Shown piece after piece: positions 1 through 7,309 of a stretch of 64,000 bases of DNA (position 1 is its first letter; every line of letters starts with the position of its first letter). Both the position numbers and the translations under genes were made by a program. The notes beneath the pieces are model-generated. The model was not told the DNA's origin and searched no databases. It saw only the letters and a program-made list of their open reading frames with translations. This DNA is from an uncultured Ruminococcus sp. (GTDB lineage Bacteria; Bacillota; Clostridia; Oscillospirales; Ruminococcaceae), in NCBI GenBank assembly GCA_902800795.1, contig CADCFQ010000004.1:1-64000 (forward strand), given 5' to 3'.

Positions 1-460
1 CATCGCCCGAGCGCACCGCCTCGAGGTAGTAGCGGTAGAGATAGTACAGCGCGAACTGCTCGAAATCGCGGTCAAAGCCTTCGCTGATGGCAAGCGCGTC
101 TGACTGCTCCGCTGTGTCGGCGAGCGCCTGTTTCAGCTTATTGTAGGGACCGATAGCTAAGCAGCCCCAAATAATGCCGCAAACAAATCCCACTATAGCA
201 AGGATAAGATATGTATTGGGGTTGGGCATATTTGCCGCAGGATAGCCGAAATTCTGCTGCCCGAACTGATTGGGCTGCGGGTAGCCGTAGGGCTGTTGGT
301 ACTGGCTAGGCTGCTGATACTGGTTAGGCTGCTGATACTGATTGGGCTGCTGATAGCCGTAGGGCGCCTGCCCTTGATACTGATTAGGCTGTTGGTAGCC
401 GTTAGGGTTCTGTCCCTGATACTGATTGTTGTAGTTATTTCCGTTAAAGTTATTGTCCAT
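1..460 (-). CDS. Gln/Tyr/Pro-rich single-pass membrane protein (3' part outside window)
   Basis: The gene starts at an ATG at 460, preceded by an AAAGGAG ribosome binding site, and runs off the left edge; about 153 residues are visible. Residues 1-80 are low complexity, built from repeats of the type NQYQQP and YGYQQP. A hydrophobic segment (TYLILAIVGFVCGIIWGCLA) follows near residues 90-110, then a soluble helical part rich in Tyr and Leu. The layout, a disordered Q/Y/P-rich N-terminus before a membrane segment, is common in Firmicute envelope proteins of the CD225/interferon-induced-like or DUF4190-like type, but I cannot assign a family. Function is unknown. The start is well supported and the C-terminus is unseen. 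Confidence 0.75.
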   Translation of the reverse strand, partial: MDNNFNGNNYNNQYQGQNPNGYQQPNQYQGQAPYGYQQPNQYQQPNQYQQPSQYQQPYGYPQPNQFGQQNFGYPAANMPNPNTYLILAIVGFVCGIIWGCLAIGPYNKLKQALADTAEQSDALAISEGFDRDFEQFALYYLYRYYLEAVRSGD

Positions 461-544
461 AAACACCGTACTCCTTTACCGCGTTAATTCCGTGTGCATC
501 GCCGCTCTTCACAAATCAAATGCCACATTATGGCACTTGACATA

Positions 545-579
545 TAAAAATCTACCCCCGCCACTGCTGTGACGAGGGT
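545..579 (-). terminator. Intrinsic terminator after the tRNA-Thr/tRNA-Tyr unit
   Basis: On the minus strand an 11-bp stem with two or three G-U pairs and an AGCA loop (554-579) is followed by AGATTTTTAT. It lies directly downstream of tRNA-Tyr. Confidence 0.7.
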
Positions 580-581
580 TT

Positions 582-666
582 TGGTGGGAGAAGATGGATT
601 CGAACCATCGAAGCTAGAAGCAACAGATTTACAGTCTGCCCCCTTTGGCCGCTCGGGAATTCTCCC
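582..666 (-). tRNA. tRNA-Tyr (GTA)
   Basis: The cloverleaf reads on the minus strand: acceptor GGGAGAA pairs with TTCTCCC, the anticodon loop is CTGTAAA (GTA), there is a long class II variable arm, a T-arm GGTTCGAATCC, and an encoded CCA. It shares a transcription unit with tRNA-Thr upstream. Confidence 0.97.
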
Positions 667-701
667 ATTTATTCACCCGGAATATTTCCCGAATGAATAA
701 C

Positions 702-777
702 TGGAGCTGGTGGACGGACTCGAACCCCCGACCTGCTGATTACAAATCAGCTGCTCTACCAACTGAGCTACACCAGC
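702..777 (-). tRNA. tRNA-Thr (TGT)
   Basis: Acceptor GCTGGTG pairs with CACCAGC, the anticodon loop is TTTGTAA (TGT), and CCA is encoded. It is the first gene after the promoter at 802-830 and is probably co-transcribed with tRNA-Tyr. Confidence 0.97.
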
Positions 778-801
778 TAATTCTTTTCGGTGACAAATAA
801 A

Positions 802-830
802 ATTATACCACATTTGCAGGGGCTTGTCAA
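802..830 (-). promoter_or_regulatory. Sigma-A promoter of tRNA-Thr/tRNA-Tyr
   Basis: Minus strand TTGACA (825-830) and TATAAT (802-807) are separated by 17 bp, a consensus match, about 25 bp upstream of the mature tRNA-Thr end. Confidence 0.85.
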
Positions 831-901
831 GAAAAAACGTGATTGTTTTAAAATCTTTAACAATTTTAGCCCTGATGCACTGTCAAAGCGGTAAATCCAA
901 G

Positions 902-975
902 TCGAGGCGACAGGACTTGAACCTGCGGCATCTTGGTCCCAAACCAAGCACTCTACCAAACTGAGTTACGCCTCG
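902..975 (-). tRNA. tRNA-Pro (TGG)
   Basis: Acceptor CGAGGCG pairs with CGCCTCG, the anticodon loop is TTTGGGA (TGG), and the T-arm is GGTTCAAGTCC. CCA is not encoded here, unlike the two neighbouring tRNAs, so it must be added after transcription. Confidence 0.95.
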
Positions 976-1000
976 GTGCTGAGTTTTACACAGCCATATT

Positions 1001-1029
1001 ATTATACTATCAACCAAAGGATTTGTCAA
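1001..1029 (-). promoter_or_regulatory. Sigma-A promoter of tRNA-Pro
   Basis: Minus strand TTGACA (1024-1029) and TATAAT (1001-1006) with a 17-bp spacer lie about 26 bp upstream of tRNA-Pro. Confidence 0.85.
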
Positions 1030-1242
1030 CACTCATTTTTTACCTTTGTATCATTGCACAAGCAGTCCACGAATGCAACTTTTCAAATAGGCATTTTGAC
1101 CACGAAAAACCGACGTTTTATAGCTTCAAAACTGTGTAATATGACTTTTTTCAAAAATAGTATTGATTTTTATGTCGGAATGTGTTATCATTATTTAAGA
1201 TTATAATAACATATTGATTTAATAGAGAAAGGAAAGGTAAGA

Positions 1243-2175
1243 ATGAAAAATAAGATTTGTCCGTTCTGCGGAAAAGAGCTGTCCGACGAAGCGATACTCT
1301 GCAAATACTGCCACAATCTTCTTCTTGATGAGGCAGACGCTGCGGAAGCTGCTGCAGACGCAGAGCTTTATGACGACAGAACGATAGTTTTCGATGCTAA
1401 ACAGCAGCAGACAGCAGAGGACCCCACCAGACACTTCACCGCTATAAAGGACACAGCTCCTGTTGCAGACAGACCTCTGGTAGAGACTGTTGATGCAAGC
1501 AAACAGTTCGATGACTATGATGATTATGATGATTATGACGATCAGAACTATGAGGATGTTGACGATGACGACGACGATGAGAACCCCAACAAGAGGATCT
1601 TCATCATCACAGCTGTTATCACTATCTGTATCCTGGTAGTTATCATCCTTGCTATCATCGCAGGATATAAGATCTTCGGCTATTCCGGAGACAGCTCCAG
1701 CGCAAGCGAAGCTACCACATCCAAGAAGCTGGCTGTTGTTACTGAAGCAACAACACCTGCTCCGGATGAAGAGAGCAAGTCTGATGCTCAGGGCGGCGAG
1801 AAGGAGACCACCACCACCAAGCAGACAGACGCTCAGCCCGATGATAACACTGATACTCAGACAGAGACTCAGACTGATACACAGACTGTTACAAGCAGCG
1901 ACACCACAACAGACACTCAGACATCCGTATCCGATGACGGTCAGAGCCAGGCTTCTACCGATACCAGCGCATCTGCTGCGGCTCCTGACGATCAGACTGC
2001 CAGCGACGCTGTATCTGCTTTCCAGCAGGAGATCGGATCTACTATCTCAGATATCGTATACAGAGAAGATGACGCTTCTTACACCTACTACTACATCTAC
2101 ACTGAAGACGGTCATGGTTACAGCTGCGCTTACAACAAGGCAGACGGTTCCACTATCGTTACTCAGAACTGGTAA
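1243..2175 (+). CDS. Zinc-ribbon membrane protein with acidic and Thr-rich linkers
   Basis: A 310-residue protein. Residues 1-25 form a zinc ribbon with Cys6, Cys9, Cys20 and Cys23 (CPFC ... CKYC). Residues about 85-115 are a highly acidic Asp/Tyr tract (repeated DDY). One transmembrane helix lies at about 119-145, followed by an extracytoplasmic Thr/Asp/Gln/Ser-rich linker to about 250 and a compact C-terminal domain of about 60 residues. Topology is inferred: zinc ribbon inside, C-terminal domain outside. The start at 1243 has an AGAAAGGAAAGG ribosome binding site; a weak promoter TTGATT-17-TATCAT lies at 1163-1191. It is monocistronic and ends at a strong terminator. Zinc-ribbon plus one TM proteins are common in Ruminococcus, but the function is unknown. 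Confidence 0.85.
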   Translation: MKNKICPFCGKELSDEAILCKYCHNLLLDEADAAEAAADAELYDDRTIVFDAKQQQTAEDPTRHFTAIKDTAPVADRPLVETVDASKQFDDYDDYDDYDDQNYEDVDDDDDDENPNKRIFIITAVITICILVVIILAIIAGYKIFGYSGDSSSASEATTSKKLAVVTEATTPAPDEESKSDAQGGEKETTTTKQTDAQPDDNTDTQTETQTDTQTVTSSDTTTDTQTSVSDDGQSQASTDTSASAAAPDDQTASDAVSAFQQEIGSTISDIVYREDDASYTYYYIYTEDGHGYSCAYNKADGSTIVTQNW

Positions 2176-2192
2176 TAGAAACAGCTTCACAG

Positions 2193-2221
2193 AGACCCCG
2201 CAAAAGCGGGGTCTTTTTTTT
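2193..2221 (+). terminator. Intrinsic terminator of the zinc-ribbon gene
   Basis: An AGACCCCGC/GCGGGGTCT stem with an AAAA loop is followed by a run of eight T, just after the stop codon at 2175. Confidence 0.92.
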
Positions 2222-2830
2222 GCACCAGGGGCGAGCCCCAGGCGTGTACGCCTGGACCCAAAGCCCTCGCCCACAGCATTGTGGGAATCAAAGCTTTGTT
2301 TGGCTCGGGGCTAAGCTTTGTTTATAGCCTTTCGCTTTTATAGCTGTCAACTCATCTGAATTAACGTACATTTCAGCTATCTTCCAAGGTTCACGCAGTG
2401 GTGCTCGCCGCACGGCTATATCCCTGGCGGATGATCATCGCTTTGTTGTGAAACCGACATTTCAGCTATTTCCCAATGTTCACGCAGTGTGCAACTGAAA
2501 AGCCTAAACAAAGCTCTCCCCCTCCCCTCCGGGGAGGGCGGAGAGAGCTGTTAGTTTGCACTAAACATGAGGGGTGGGGGAATTGGGTGCAGGTGCACGC
2601 ACCTGCCTCCCCTCCGGGGAGGGGTGCTCGCCGCACGGCTATATCCCTGGCGGATCACCATCGCTTTGTTGTGAAACCGACATTTCAGCTATCTTCCAAG
2701 GTTCACGCAGTGAGCAATTGAAAAGCCCCCACAAAGCTATCCCACTCCCCTCCGGGGAGGGCAGGGGGAGCTATTAGTTTGCACTAAGCCCTGATGGGTG
2801 GGGGCGGCGGTGCAGGGGCTCGCCCCTGCT
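2222..2830 (+). repeat. Composite dispersed intergenic repeat, several modules
   Basis: This is 0.6 kb without a credible gene. It holds 18-nt hairpins of the family described in the findings at 2238-2255, 2589-2606 and 2812-2829; GC hairpins of the CCCTCCCC-TCC-GGGGAGGG type near 2520, 2607 and 2745; three copies of a module starting GTTCACGCAGTG (near 2390, 2478 and 2700); and a direct duplication of about 90 bp (2400-2489 and 2623-2712) starting GGTGCTCGCCGCACGG. Related modules recur at 13.5, 38.8, 41.9, 50.8 and 54.1 kb. No terminal repeats or transposase are seen. Short ORFs here are repeat translation. Confidence 0.85.
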
Positions 2831-2896
2831 ACTTGATTTTTTTGGGAAAGTATAGTATAATAATATTATACTTAAAACCAGTGAAAGGAAAAGCCA

Positions 2897-3397
2897 ATGA
2901 AAAGACGGATACTGGTCATAATCCTGACCGTTCTTGTTGTCACAACGGGTATCATCTTGTCTGCTGCGGAGCCTTCGGCAGAGGTAGGACAGCTTATCGT
3001 CACGTTGGGCAAGGATAAATATGAGCTCGAAGGCGAAATGTTTGAGCACTGCTCGGGCGGAAATGTGAAGAAGATAAACCTTGAAAAGACTATCCGCCAG
3101 AGGTATGACAGCATATATACATTTGATGTTCCCGTGGACGCAGGAAGCTACGGTTCGGTGAAGTTCCTCTCGCCGATGTCGGTAACGGCAAACGGAGTAC
3201 GCAACGGCGATGTGCAGTACACCGTTTATTCCTATGACGGCACAGTACTCAGAGACAAGGCCACAGACCTCTCCCTCCCGAAGAAAGACATCGACGGCTG
3301 CATAGTTGAGGTCGAGGTGAAATGGGGCAACGCCCACAATTACAAGGGCTATAAATATTTCTTTGCGGCTATCTATAAGAGAAGCGAAGAAGAATAA
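2897..3397 (+). CDS. Small secreted or membrane-anchored hypothetical protein
   Basis: A 166-residue protein with an N-terminal signal peptide or signal anchor (KRR followed by a hydrophobic stretch to about residue 22, then SAAEPSAE). The remainder is soluble and probably beta-rich (for example TFDVPVDAGSYGSVKF and VEVEVKWGNAHNYKGYKYFF). The start at 2897 follows a GTGAAAGGAAAA ribosome binding site. It stands alone between the repeat region and a bidirectional terminator. I do not recognise a family. An exported role is inferred only from the signal sequence. Confidence 0.75.
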   Translation: MKRRILVIILTVLVVTTGIILSAAEPSAEVGQLIVTLGKDKYELEGEMFEHCSGGNVKKINLEKTIRQRYDSIYTFDVPVDAGSYGSVKFLSPMSVTANGVRNGDVQYTVYSYDGTVLRDKATDLSLPKKDIDGCIVEVEVKWGNAHNYKGYKYFFAAIYKRSEEE

Positions 3398-3406
3398 TCA
3401 CAAGAA

Positions 3407-3440
3407 AACGAGCACTCCTTGCGGAGTGCTCGTTATGTTT
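3407..3440. terminator. Bidirectional terminator between convergent genes
   Basis: A perfect 12-bp stem AACGAGCACTCC/GGAGTGCTCGTT has a TTGC loop, with T-rich tails on both strands. It separates the convergent genes ending at 3397 and 3459. Confidence 0.9.
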
Positions 3441-3458
3441 TGAATATAAGGCAGGTGC

Positions 3459-5213
3459 TTAGAATGTCAATGTGAGGTTGTTCAGTCCCATAGAGTTTAC
3501 ATAGTTCGCACTTTTCACAAGCTTCATAACCATTCTTATGCCTATGTGAGAAACCGGATCCTCATCACTGTGGAGCTCTGTGTATTTCACAGGGTCAAAG
3601 TGCCTGCAATTGTCCCTTATTCGCAGTATGGGCTCCCCGTCCCTTATCTGGAGCCTTATGTCGATAGAGTTCTCGTGCCTGTCCTTGTCAAAGCCATGCT
3701 CGATGATATTGTTCGTCATCTCCTCGATAGACAAGGCGATAAGTGAGCTGAGCCTTGTGCTCTGGCCGTGAGCCTTGCAGAACACCTCACATTCCTTTGA
3801 AGCCTTGGCGACCTCTGTCTTTGAAACTATCGAGAATTCAAAGCAGTCCTCGTCAGGGACGCCGAAATCATCATCAATGAGCGAGAAGTTCGCAGACGTA
3901 AGCTCTGTCTTCTTGTTTTTAACAAACACAAATATCGTGATGAACAGAAGCGTCAGCAGCTCGCCGCACAAAAAGCCCATCCATATTCCCGTAAGGTCGA
4001 ACACACGGCTGAGCACAAAGGCCGACAGCGCCGTGAGCGCAAAGTTCTGCATAACCGAGATAGTCTGTGTAAGACGAACATGGTCTATGCCCTGATAGTA
4101 GTTCTTGAAGGAGGTGTTTATAGCGCAGGGCACCAGCGACAGCACAAATATCCTAAGTCCCACAACAGCCATGCCGTAGGCACGCTGGTCTTCGAGGAAC
4201 AAAAGCACCAAGGGAGACGCAAACACCAGCACCAGCGCCGTTACCACGCTGCAGATGATGAGCGCATATCTGCACATCGTGGATACGAGGGATCTCAGCG
4301 AGGTCTTGTCGCCGTCGCCGAAGAAGATCGACGACAGCATCAGCGCAACAGAAGCGATGCCCGAGCTGAACGAATAGCAGATGTTACCAGCGGTGGTGAT
4401 AACGGAATAAGCCGCAACGGCGATGTTTCCGCCGACGTTTTTCAAAAGGTTATTGAGCACAAAGGTCAGAAACACCAGGCTCACCTGGTTTATGAGGGTC
4501 GGCACACCGTCCTTTATCACCTGGGCGCAGCTCTTGAGGGAGATAAGCTTCGCCTTGAAGCGGAAAATACAATCCTTTTTGAAGAAATAAAGTATGCCTA
4601 TAACGAAAGCCACATAGTAGCTGAGACTTGACGCAAGCCCCATTCCGAAGGTGCCGCCCTTGATAACGAAAACATTGAGAAGATCAAAGATAACATCGGC
4701 AACGGTCATCATCGCAACAGCCACAACAAGCCTTACCCTGCTGCCGGATATCTGCATATAGGGCACCATTACCTGTGCGAACATAAAGGCGGGAGCGCCT
4801 ATGATAAAGCCTCTCAGATAGTCCTTTGTGAGGCGGAACACCTCGGTGTTTTCTCCGCCCTTGCCGCCGGCTCCCAGCAGCACACAGATAGGGTCTGTAA
4901 AAAGCACAACAGCCAGAAGCCCCACCAGAGATATGGCAGAGGTGAGCACCACCGACGCCGTGAAGCAGGCATTGGTGCCCTTCTTATCTCCTATACCCAT
5001 AGTCTTGCCGCACATTACCTGAACGCCTGCCGATATCATAGCACCCATAGCCGCAAAAACCAGCAGCACAGGTGTGGCATAACCGTAGGCCGACATCGAG
5101 GGTATGCCCAGGAACCGTCCTATCATTATGCTGTCGATAAGCATACATAGCATTACTGTCATCGAGGACAGTATCTGCGTGAGCAGCATCTGTCTGAACA
5201 GTTTTCTTATCAT
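3459..5213 (-). CDS. MATE-family transporter fused to an RsbW-like GHKL ATPase domain
   Basis: A 584-residue protein. Residues 1 to about 440 are a polytopic MATE (multidrug and toxin extrusion) transporter, with about 12 helices and starting with the typical IRKLFRQMLLTQILSS. Residues about 465-584 are a histidine-kinase-like ATPase of the RsbW/SpoIIAB type: N box EEMTNNIIEHGF (497-508), G1 box RIRDNCRHFDP (531-541) and HIGIRMVMKL (556-565). MATE proteins usually stop at about 450 residues, so the ATPase is an added domain that could phosphorylate an anti-sigma-antagonist-like partner or sense ATP; this is inference. It is the last gene of a three-gene minus-strand operon, 18 bp after the previous stop. 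Ligand and partner are unknown. Confidence 0.88.
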   Translation of the reverse strand: MIRKLFRQMLLTQILSSMTVMLCMLIDSIMIGRFLGIPSMSAYGYATPVLLVFAAMGAMISAGVQVMCGKTMGIGDKKGTNACFTASVVLTSAISLVGLLAVVLFTDPICVLLGAGGKGGENTEVFRLTKDYLRGFIIGAPAFMFAQVMVPYMQISGSRVRLVVAVAMMTVADVIFDLLNVFVIKGGTFGMGLASSLSYYVAFVIGILYFFKKDCIFRFKAKLISLKSCAQVIKDGVPTLINQVSLVFLTFVLNNLLKNVGGNIAVAAYSVITTAGNICYSFSSGIASVALMLSSIFFGDGDKTSLRSLVSTMCRYALIICSVVTALVLVFASPLVLLFLEDQRAYGMAVVGLRIFVLSLVPCAINTSFKNYYQGIDHVRLTQTISVMQNFALTALSAFVLSRVFDLTGIWMGFLCGELLTLLFITIFVFVKNKKTELTSANFSLIDDDFGVPDEDCFEFSIVSKTEVAKASKECEVFCKAHGQSTRLSSLIALSIEEMTNNIIEHGFDKDRHENSIDIRLQIRDGEPILRIRDNCRHFDPVKYTELHSDEDPVSHIGIRMVMKLVKSANYVNSMGLNNLTLTF

Positions 5214-5231
5214 AGCTTTTTTCCGAACCCC

Positions 5232-5735
5232 TTACTTGTTGTTTTTATAAGTCGCAAGCTTTACTATCGCAAGCACCCCGACAGCCACGCAGAACCCAAG
5301 GCCCACAGCCATGAGCACCCATGCCGTTCTCTGAGAGGTGATGAACTCCGAGACCGACTGCTCGCCGATAAGCTTCTTGCTGGCTTCACTCTTTCCGAAG
5401 GACTCCAGCAGCATGACCACCGCAAGCCTTACATTGACAAGGGCAAACACAGCCGACAGGCAGAGCAGTATCCCCTGGAACAGTGCGGCTCCCACATCTT
5501 CCCTGTTATAAGCCCGAAAGCCCATAACCGATGCCACAGCCGTAACTGCCGTGTATACCACATAAGCGGCAAACAGTATCGACATCGGCACAGCCTTGCC
5601 CGAATCGAGTATAGTCTTTATAAGGGCTCCGAACACCGAGCCGAACAGCGCAGCCGAGAAAAACGCTCCCATCGCCCACCTTCTGAACACTATGTCCGAA
5701 TGCTTTGCCTGGGGCTTCTTTATCATCTTTGGCAT
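5232..5735 (-). CDS. Small polytopic membrane protein of unknown function
   Basis: A 167-residue protein with about four predicted transmembrane helices (near residues 20-45, 50-72, 83-110 and 138-160) and a basic tail ending KLATYKNNK. The start at 5735 has a GAAAGGAAG ribosome binding site. It sits between the CorC/CNNM-type protein (31 bp upstream) and the MATE-ATPase gene (18 bp downstream), so the three are probably one operon and may serve one envelope transport process. No family is recognised. Confidence 0.8.
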   Translation of the reverse strand: MPKMIKKPQAKHSDIVFRRWAMGAFFSAALFGSVFGALIKTILDSGKAVPMSILFAAYVVYTAVTAVASVMGFRAYNREDVGAALFQGILLCLSAVFALVNVRLAVVMLLESFGKSEASKKLIGEQSVSEFITSQRTAWVLMAVGLGFCVAVGVLAIVKLATYKNNK

Positions 5736-5766
5736 TTTATAAACTTCCTTTCTTATCCTGAAAACA

Positions 5767-7002
5767 TCACTGATCTTCTATCTCTATCCTTATCCTGTCT
5801 ATCTTCTGTTCGTCTTCCATCTTTATGGTCATCTTGAAAGGCGGGCTGTATATCTGCTCGCCGTCTTCCGGCATACGGTCCAGAAGGTCCATTATCCAGC
5901 CGCCTATGGAGTTGTGGTCGGTCTCGATAGCGTCGTCCTCAAGACCTGTCCTCTCCAGGAAATCCGAAATGGAGAACTCCGGCGACACCTCAAAGCTGCC
6001 GTCACGGTGAGCAACAAAGGAATCGTCCTCCTCATCGCTCTCGTCATATATCTCGCCCACCAGCTCCTCGATGATGTCCTCCAGCGTACAGATACCCTCT
6101 GTTCCGCCGTATTCATCAACGACTACTGCAAGGTGGACCTTTTTTCTCTGCATCAGCCTGAAAGTCTCCGAGATCTTTGTAGTCTCGCTGATGTAGACAG
6201 GCTCGTTCATTATCTTTGTTATATCGCTGCCCTTTCTCAGGTAAAGCTCGAAGAAATCCGACTGGTGGATGACCCCGACTATGTGGTCGATGTCCTTATC
6301 GTAGACCGGCAGACGTGAATACTTGGTCTTTATGAACTTGTTCTTTATCTCGTCAAGTCCCTCCGAGAGCTCCACAGCCTCGACATTGACACGGGGAACA
6401 AGTATCCGGGATATCTCTATCTCGTCAAACTCCAGCGCCGAGCGCACAAGGTCCGACTCCGACTCCTCTAAAACTCCCTCGTCCTCTATCTCGTCGATGA
6501 TGTATTTTAGCTCCTCCTCGGTAACGCTGGGGCGCTTTTTCTTTCTGCCGAAAGCCGCAGTAGCGGCCTTTCTGATAAGCGTGAACAGCCAGATGAGGGG
6601 CGTTATCACAAACATGAACACCGACAGCGGCGCCGACATGAACACCGAGAAGGATTCCGAGTTCTCCTTGGCAAGGCTCTTCGGGAGTATCTCGCCGAAG
6701 ATGAGCACCAGCACCGTCATTACCAGTGTTGCAAGCCCCACGCTGCCTTTGCCGAAGCGCTCGGTGAACACAACTGTGGCTATCGCCGAGGATGCGATAT
6801 TCACAACATTGTTCCCTATAAGGATAGCGGTAAGCGCCTTGTCAAAATCGTCGCATATCTTTAATGCACGCTTTGCTCCCTTGCTTCCCTCGTCGGCAAG
6901 CTTTCTCAGCCTTATCCTGTTGCAGGACGAAAAGGCAGTCTCCGCCGCCGAACACACAGCAGACAGTATAAGCAGCACAGCGATGATGATTATTTGTACC
7001 AA
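5767..7002 (-). CDS. CNNM/CorC-HlyC family transporter (DUF21-CBS-CorC)
   Basis: A 411-residue protein with the full family architecture: an N-terminal DUF21 membrane domain with about 3-4 helices (residues 1-150, with SAAETAFSSCNRIRLRKL at the start), paired CBS domains at about 205-320 (including VVVDEYGGTEGICTLEDIIEE) and a C-terminal CorC_HlyC transporter-associated domain at about 330-411 (SIGGWIMDLL). Members are linked to Mg2+/Co2+ efflux or to Na+/Mg2+ exchange; the older name is hemolysin-like. The start is a TTG at 7002, since GAAAGGA lies 8 bp upstream and the nearby ATG is out of frame. It is the first gene of the operon. Confidence 0.9.
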   Translation of the reverse strand: MVQIIIIAVLLILSAVCSAAETAFSSCNRIRLRKLADEGSKGAKRALKICDDFDKALTAILIGNNVVNIASSAIATVVFTERFGKGSVGLATLVMTVLVLIFGEILPKSLAKENSESFSVFMSAPLSVFMFVITPLIWLFTLIRKAATAAFGRKKKRPSVTEEELKYIIDEIEDEGVLEESESDLVRSALEFDEIEISRILVPRVNVEAVELSEGLDEIKNKFIKTKYSRLPVYDKDIDHIVGVIHQSDFFELYLRKGSDITKIMNEPVYISETTKISETFRLMQRKKVHLAVVVDEYGGTEGICTLEDIIEELVGEIYDESDEEDDSFVAHRDGSFEVSPEFSISDFLERTGLEDDAIETDHNSIGGWIMDLLDRMPEDGEQIYSPPFKMTIKMEDEQKIDRIRIEIEDQ

Positions 7003-7097
7003 AAGTCATTTCCTTTCATATATGGCAATACAAGTATATCATAGCATATTTTTTCAGTTTTTGCAACATTTATATTGAATTTTCTTCTAAAATAGTA

Positions 7098-7259
7098 TAT
7101 AATAAATGCGGTGCATTTATCATATTTTATCTTTATGCCCTTGCAGATACGCTGATCTTCGATCAGCTCCCTGCATATCGGGCAATTATATCATCTCGCT
7201 TCGCTCTATGCAATTATATCATCTCGCTTCGCTCTATGATATAATAAATGCGATGCATT
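7098..7259. repeat. Direct repeats bracketing a 28-bp tandem duplication upstream of polA
   Basis: A 20-bp element containing TATAATAAATGCG and TGCATT occurs at 7098-7117 and 7240-7259 with one mismatch. Between them is a perfect tandem duplication of 28 bp (7182-7209 and 7210-7237) and a small hairpin, CTGATCTTCGATCAG, near 7151. Both outer repeats contain a TATAAT-like -10 box, so the polA promoter may be duplicated. Confidence 0.8.
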
Positions 7260-7309
7260 ACTCACACGAGAACCCGCCGGCGCTAACGGCTAATCTTTCG
7301 GAGGTCAAT

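Noticed and set aside
2047..2274. Minus-strand ORF overlapping the zinc-ribbon gene and its terminator
   Set aside because: It runs through a terminator and is a shadow of the real gene.
2476..2777. Short plus-strand ORFs in the first repeat region
   Set aside because: They consist of translated hairpin repeats (for example PPLRGG and PSGEG stretches), and the same sequences appear in other frames at 38.8 kb.
7106..7309. N-terminal extension of DNA polymerase I
   Set aside because: The extension crosses TATAAT boxes and tandem repeats; the ATG at 7310 has a good ribosome binding site and the family's normal N-terminus.
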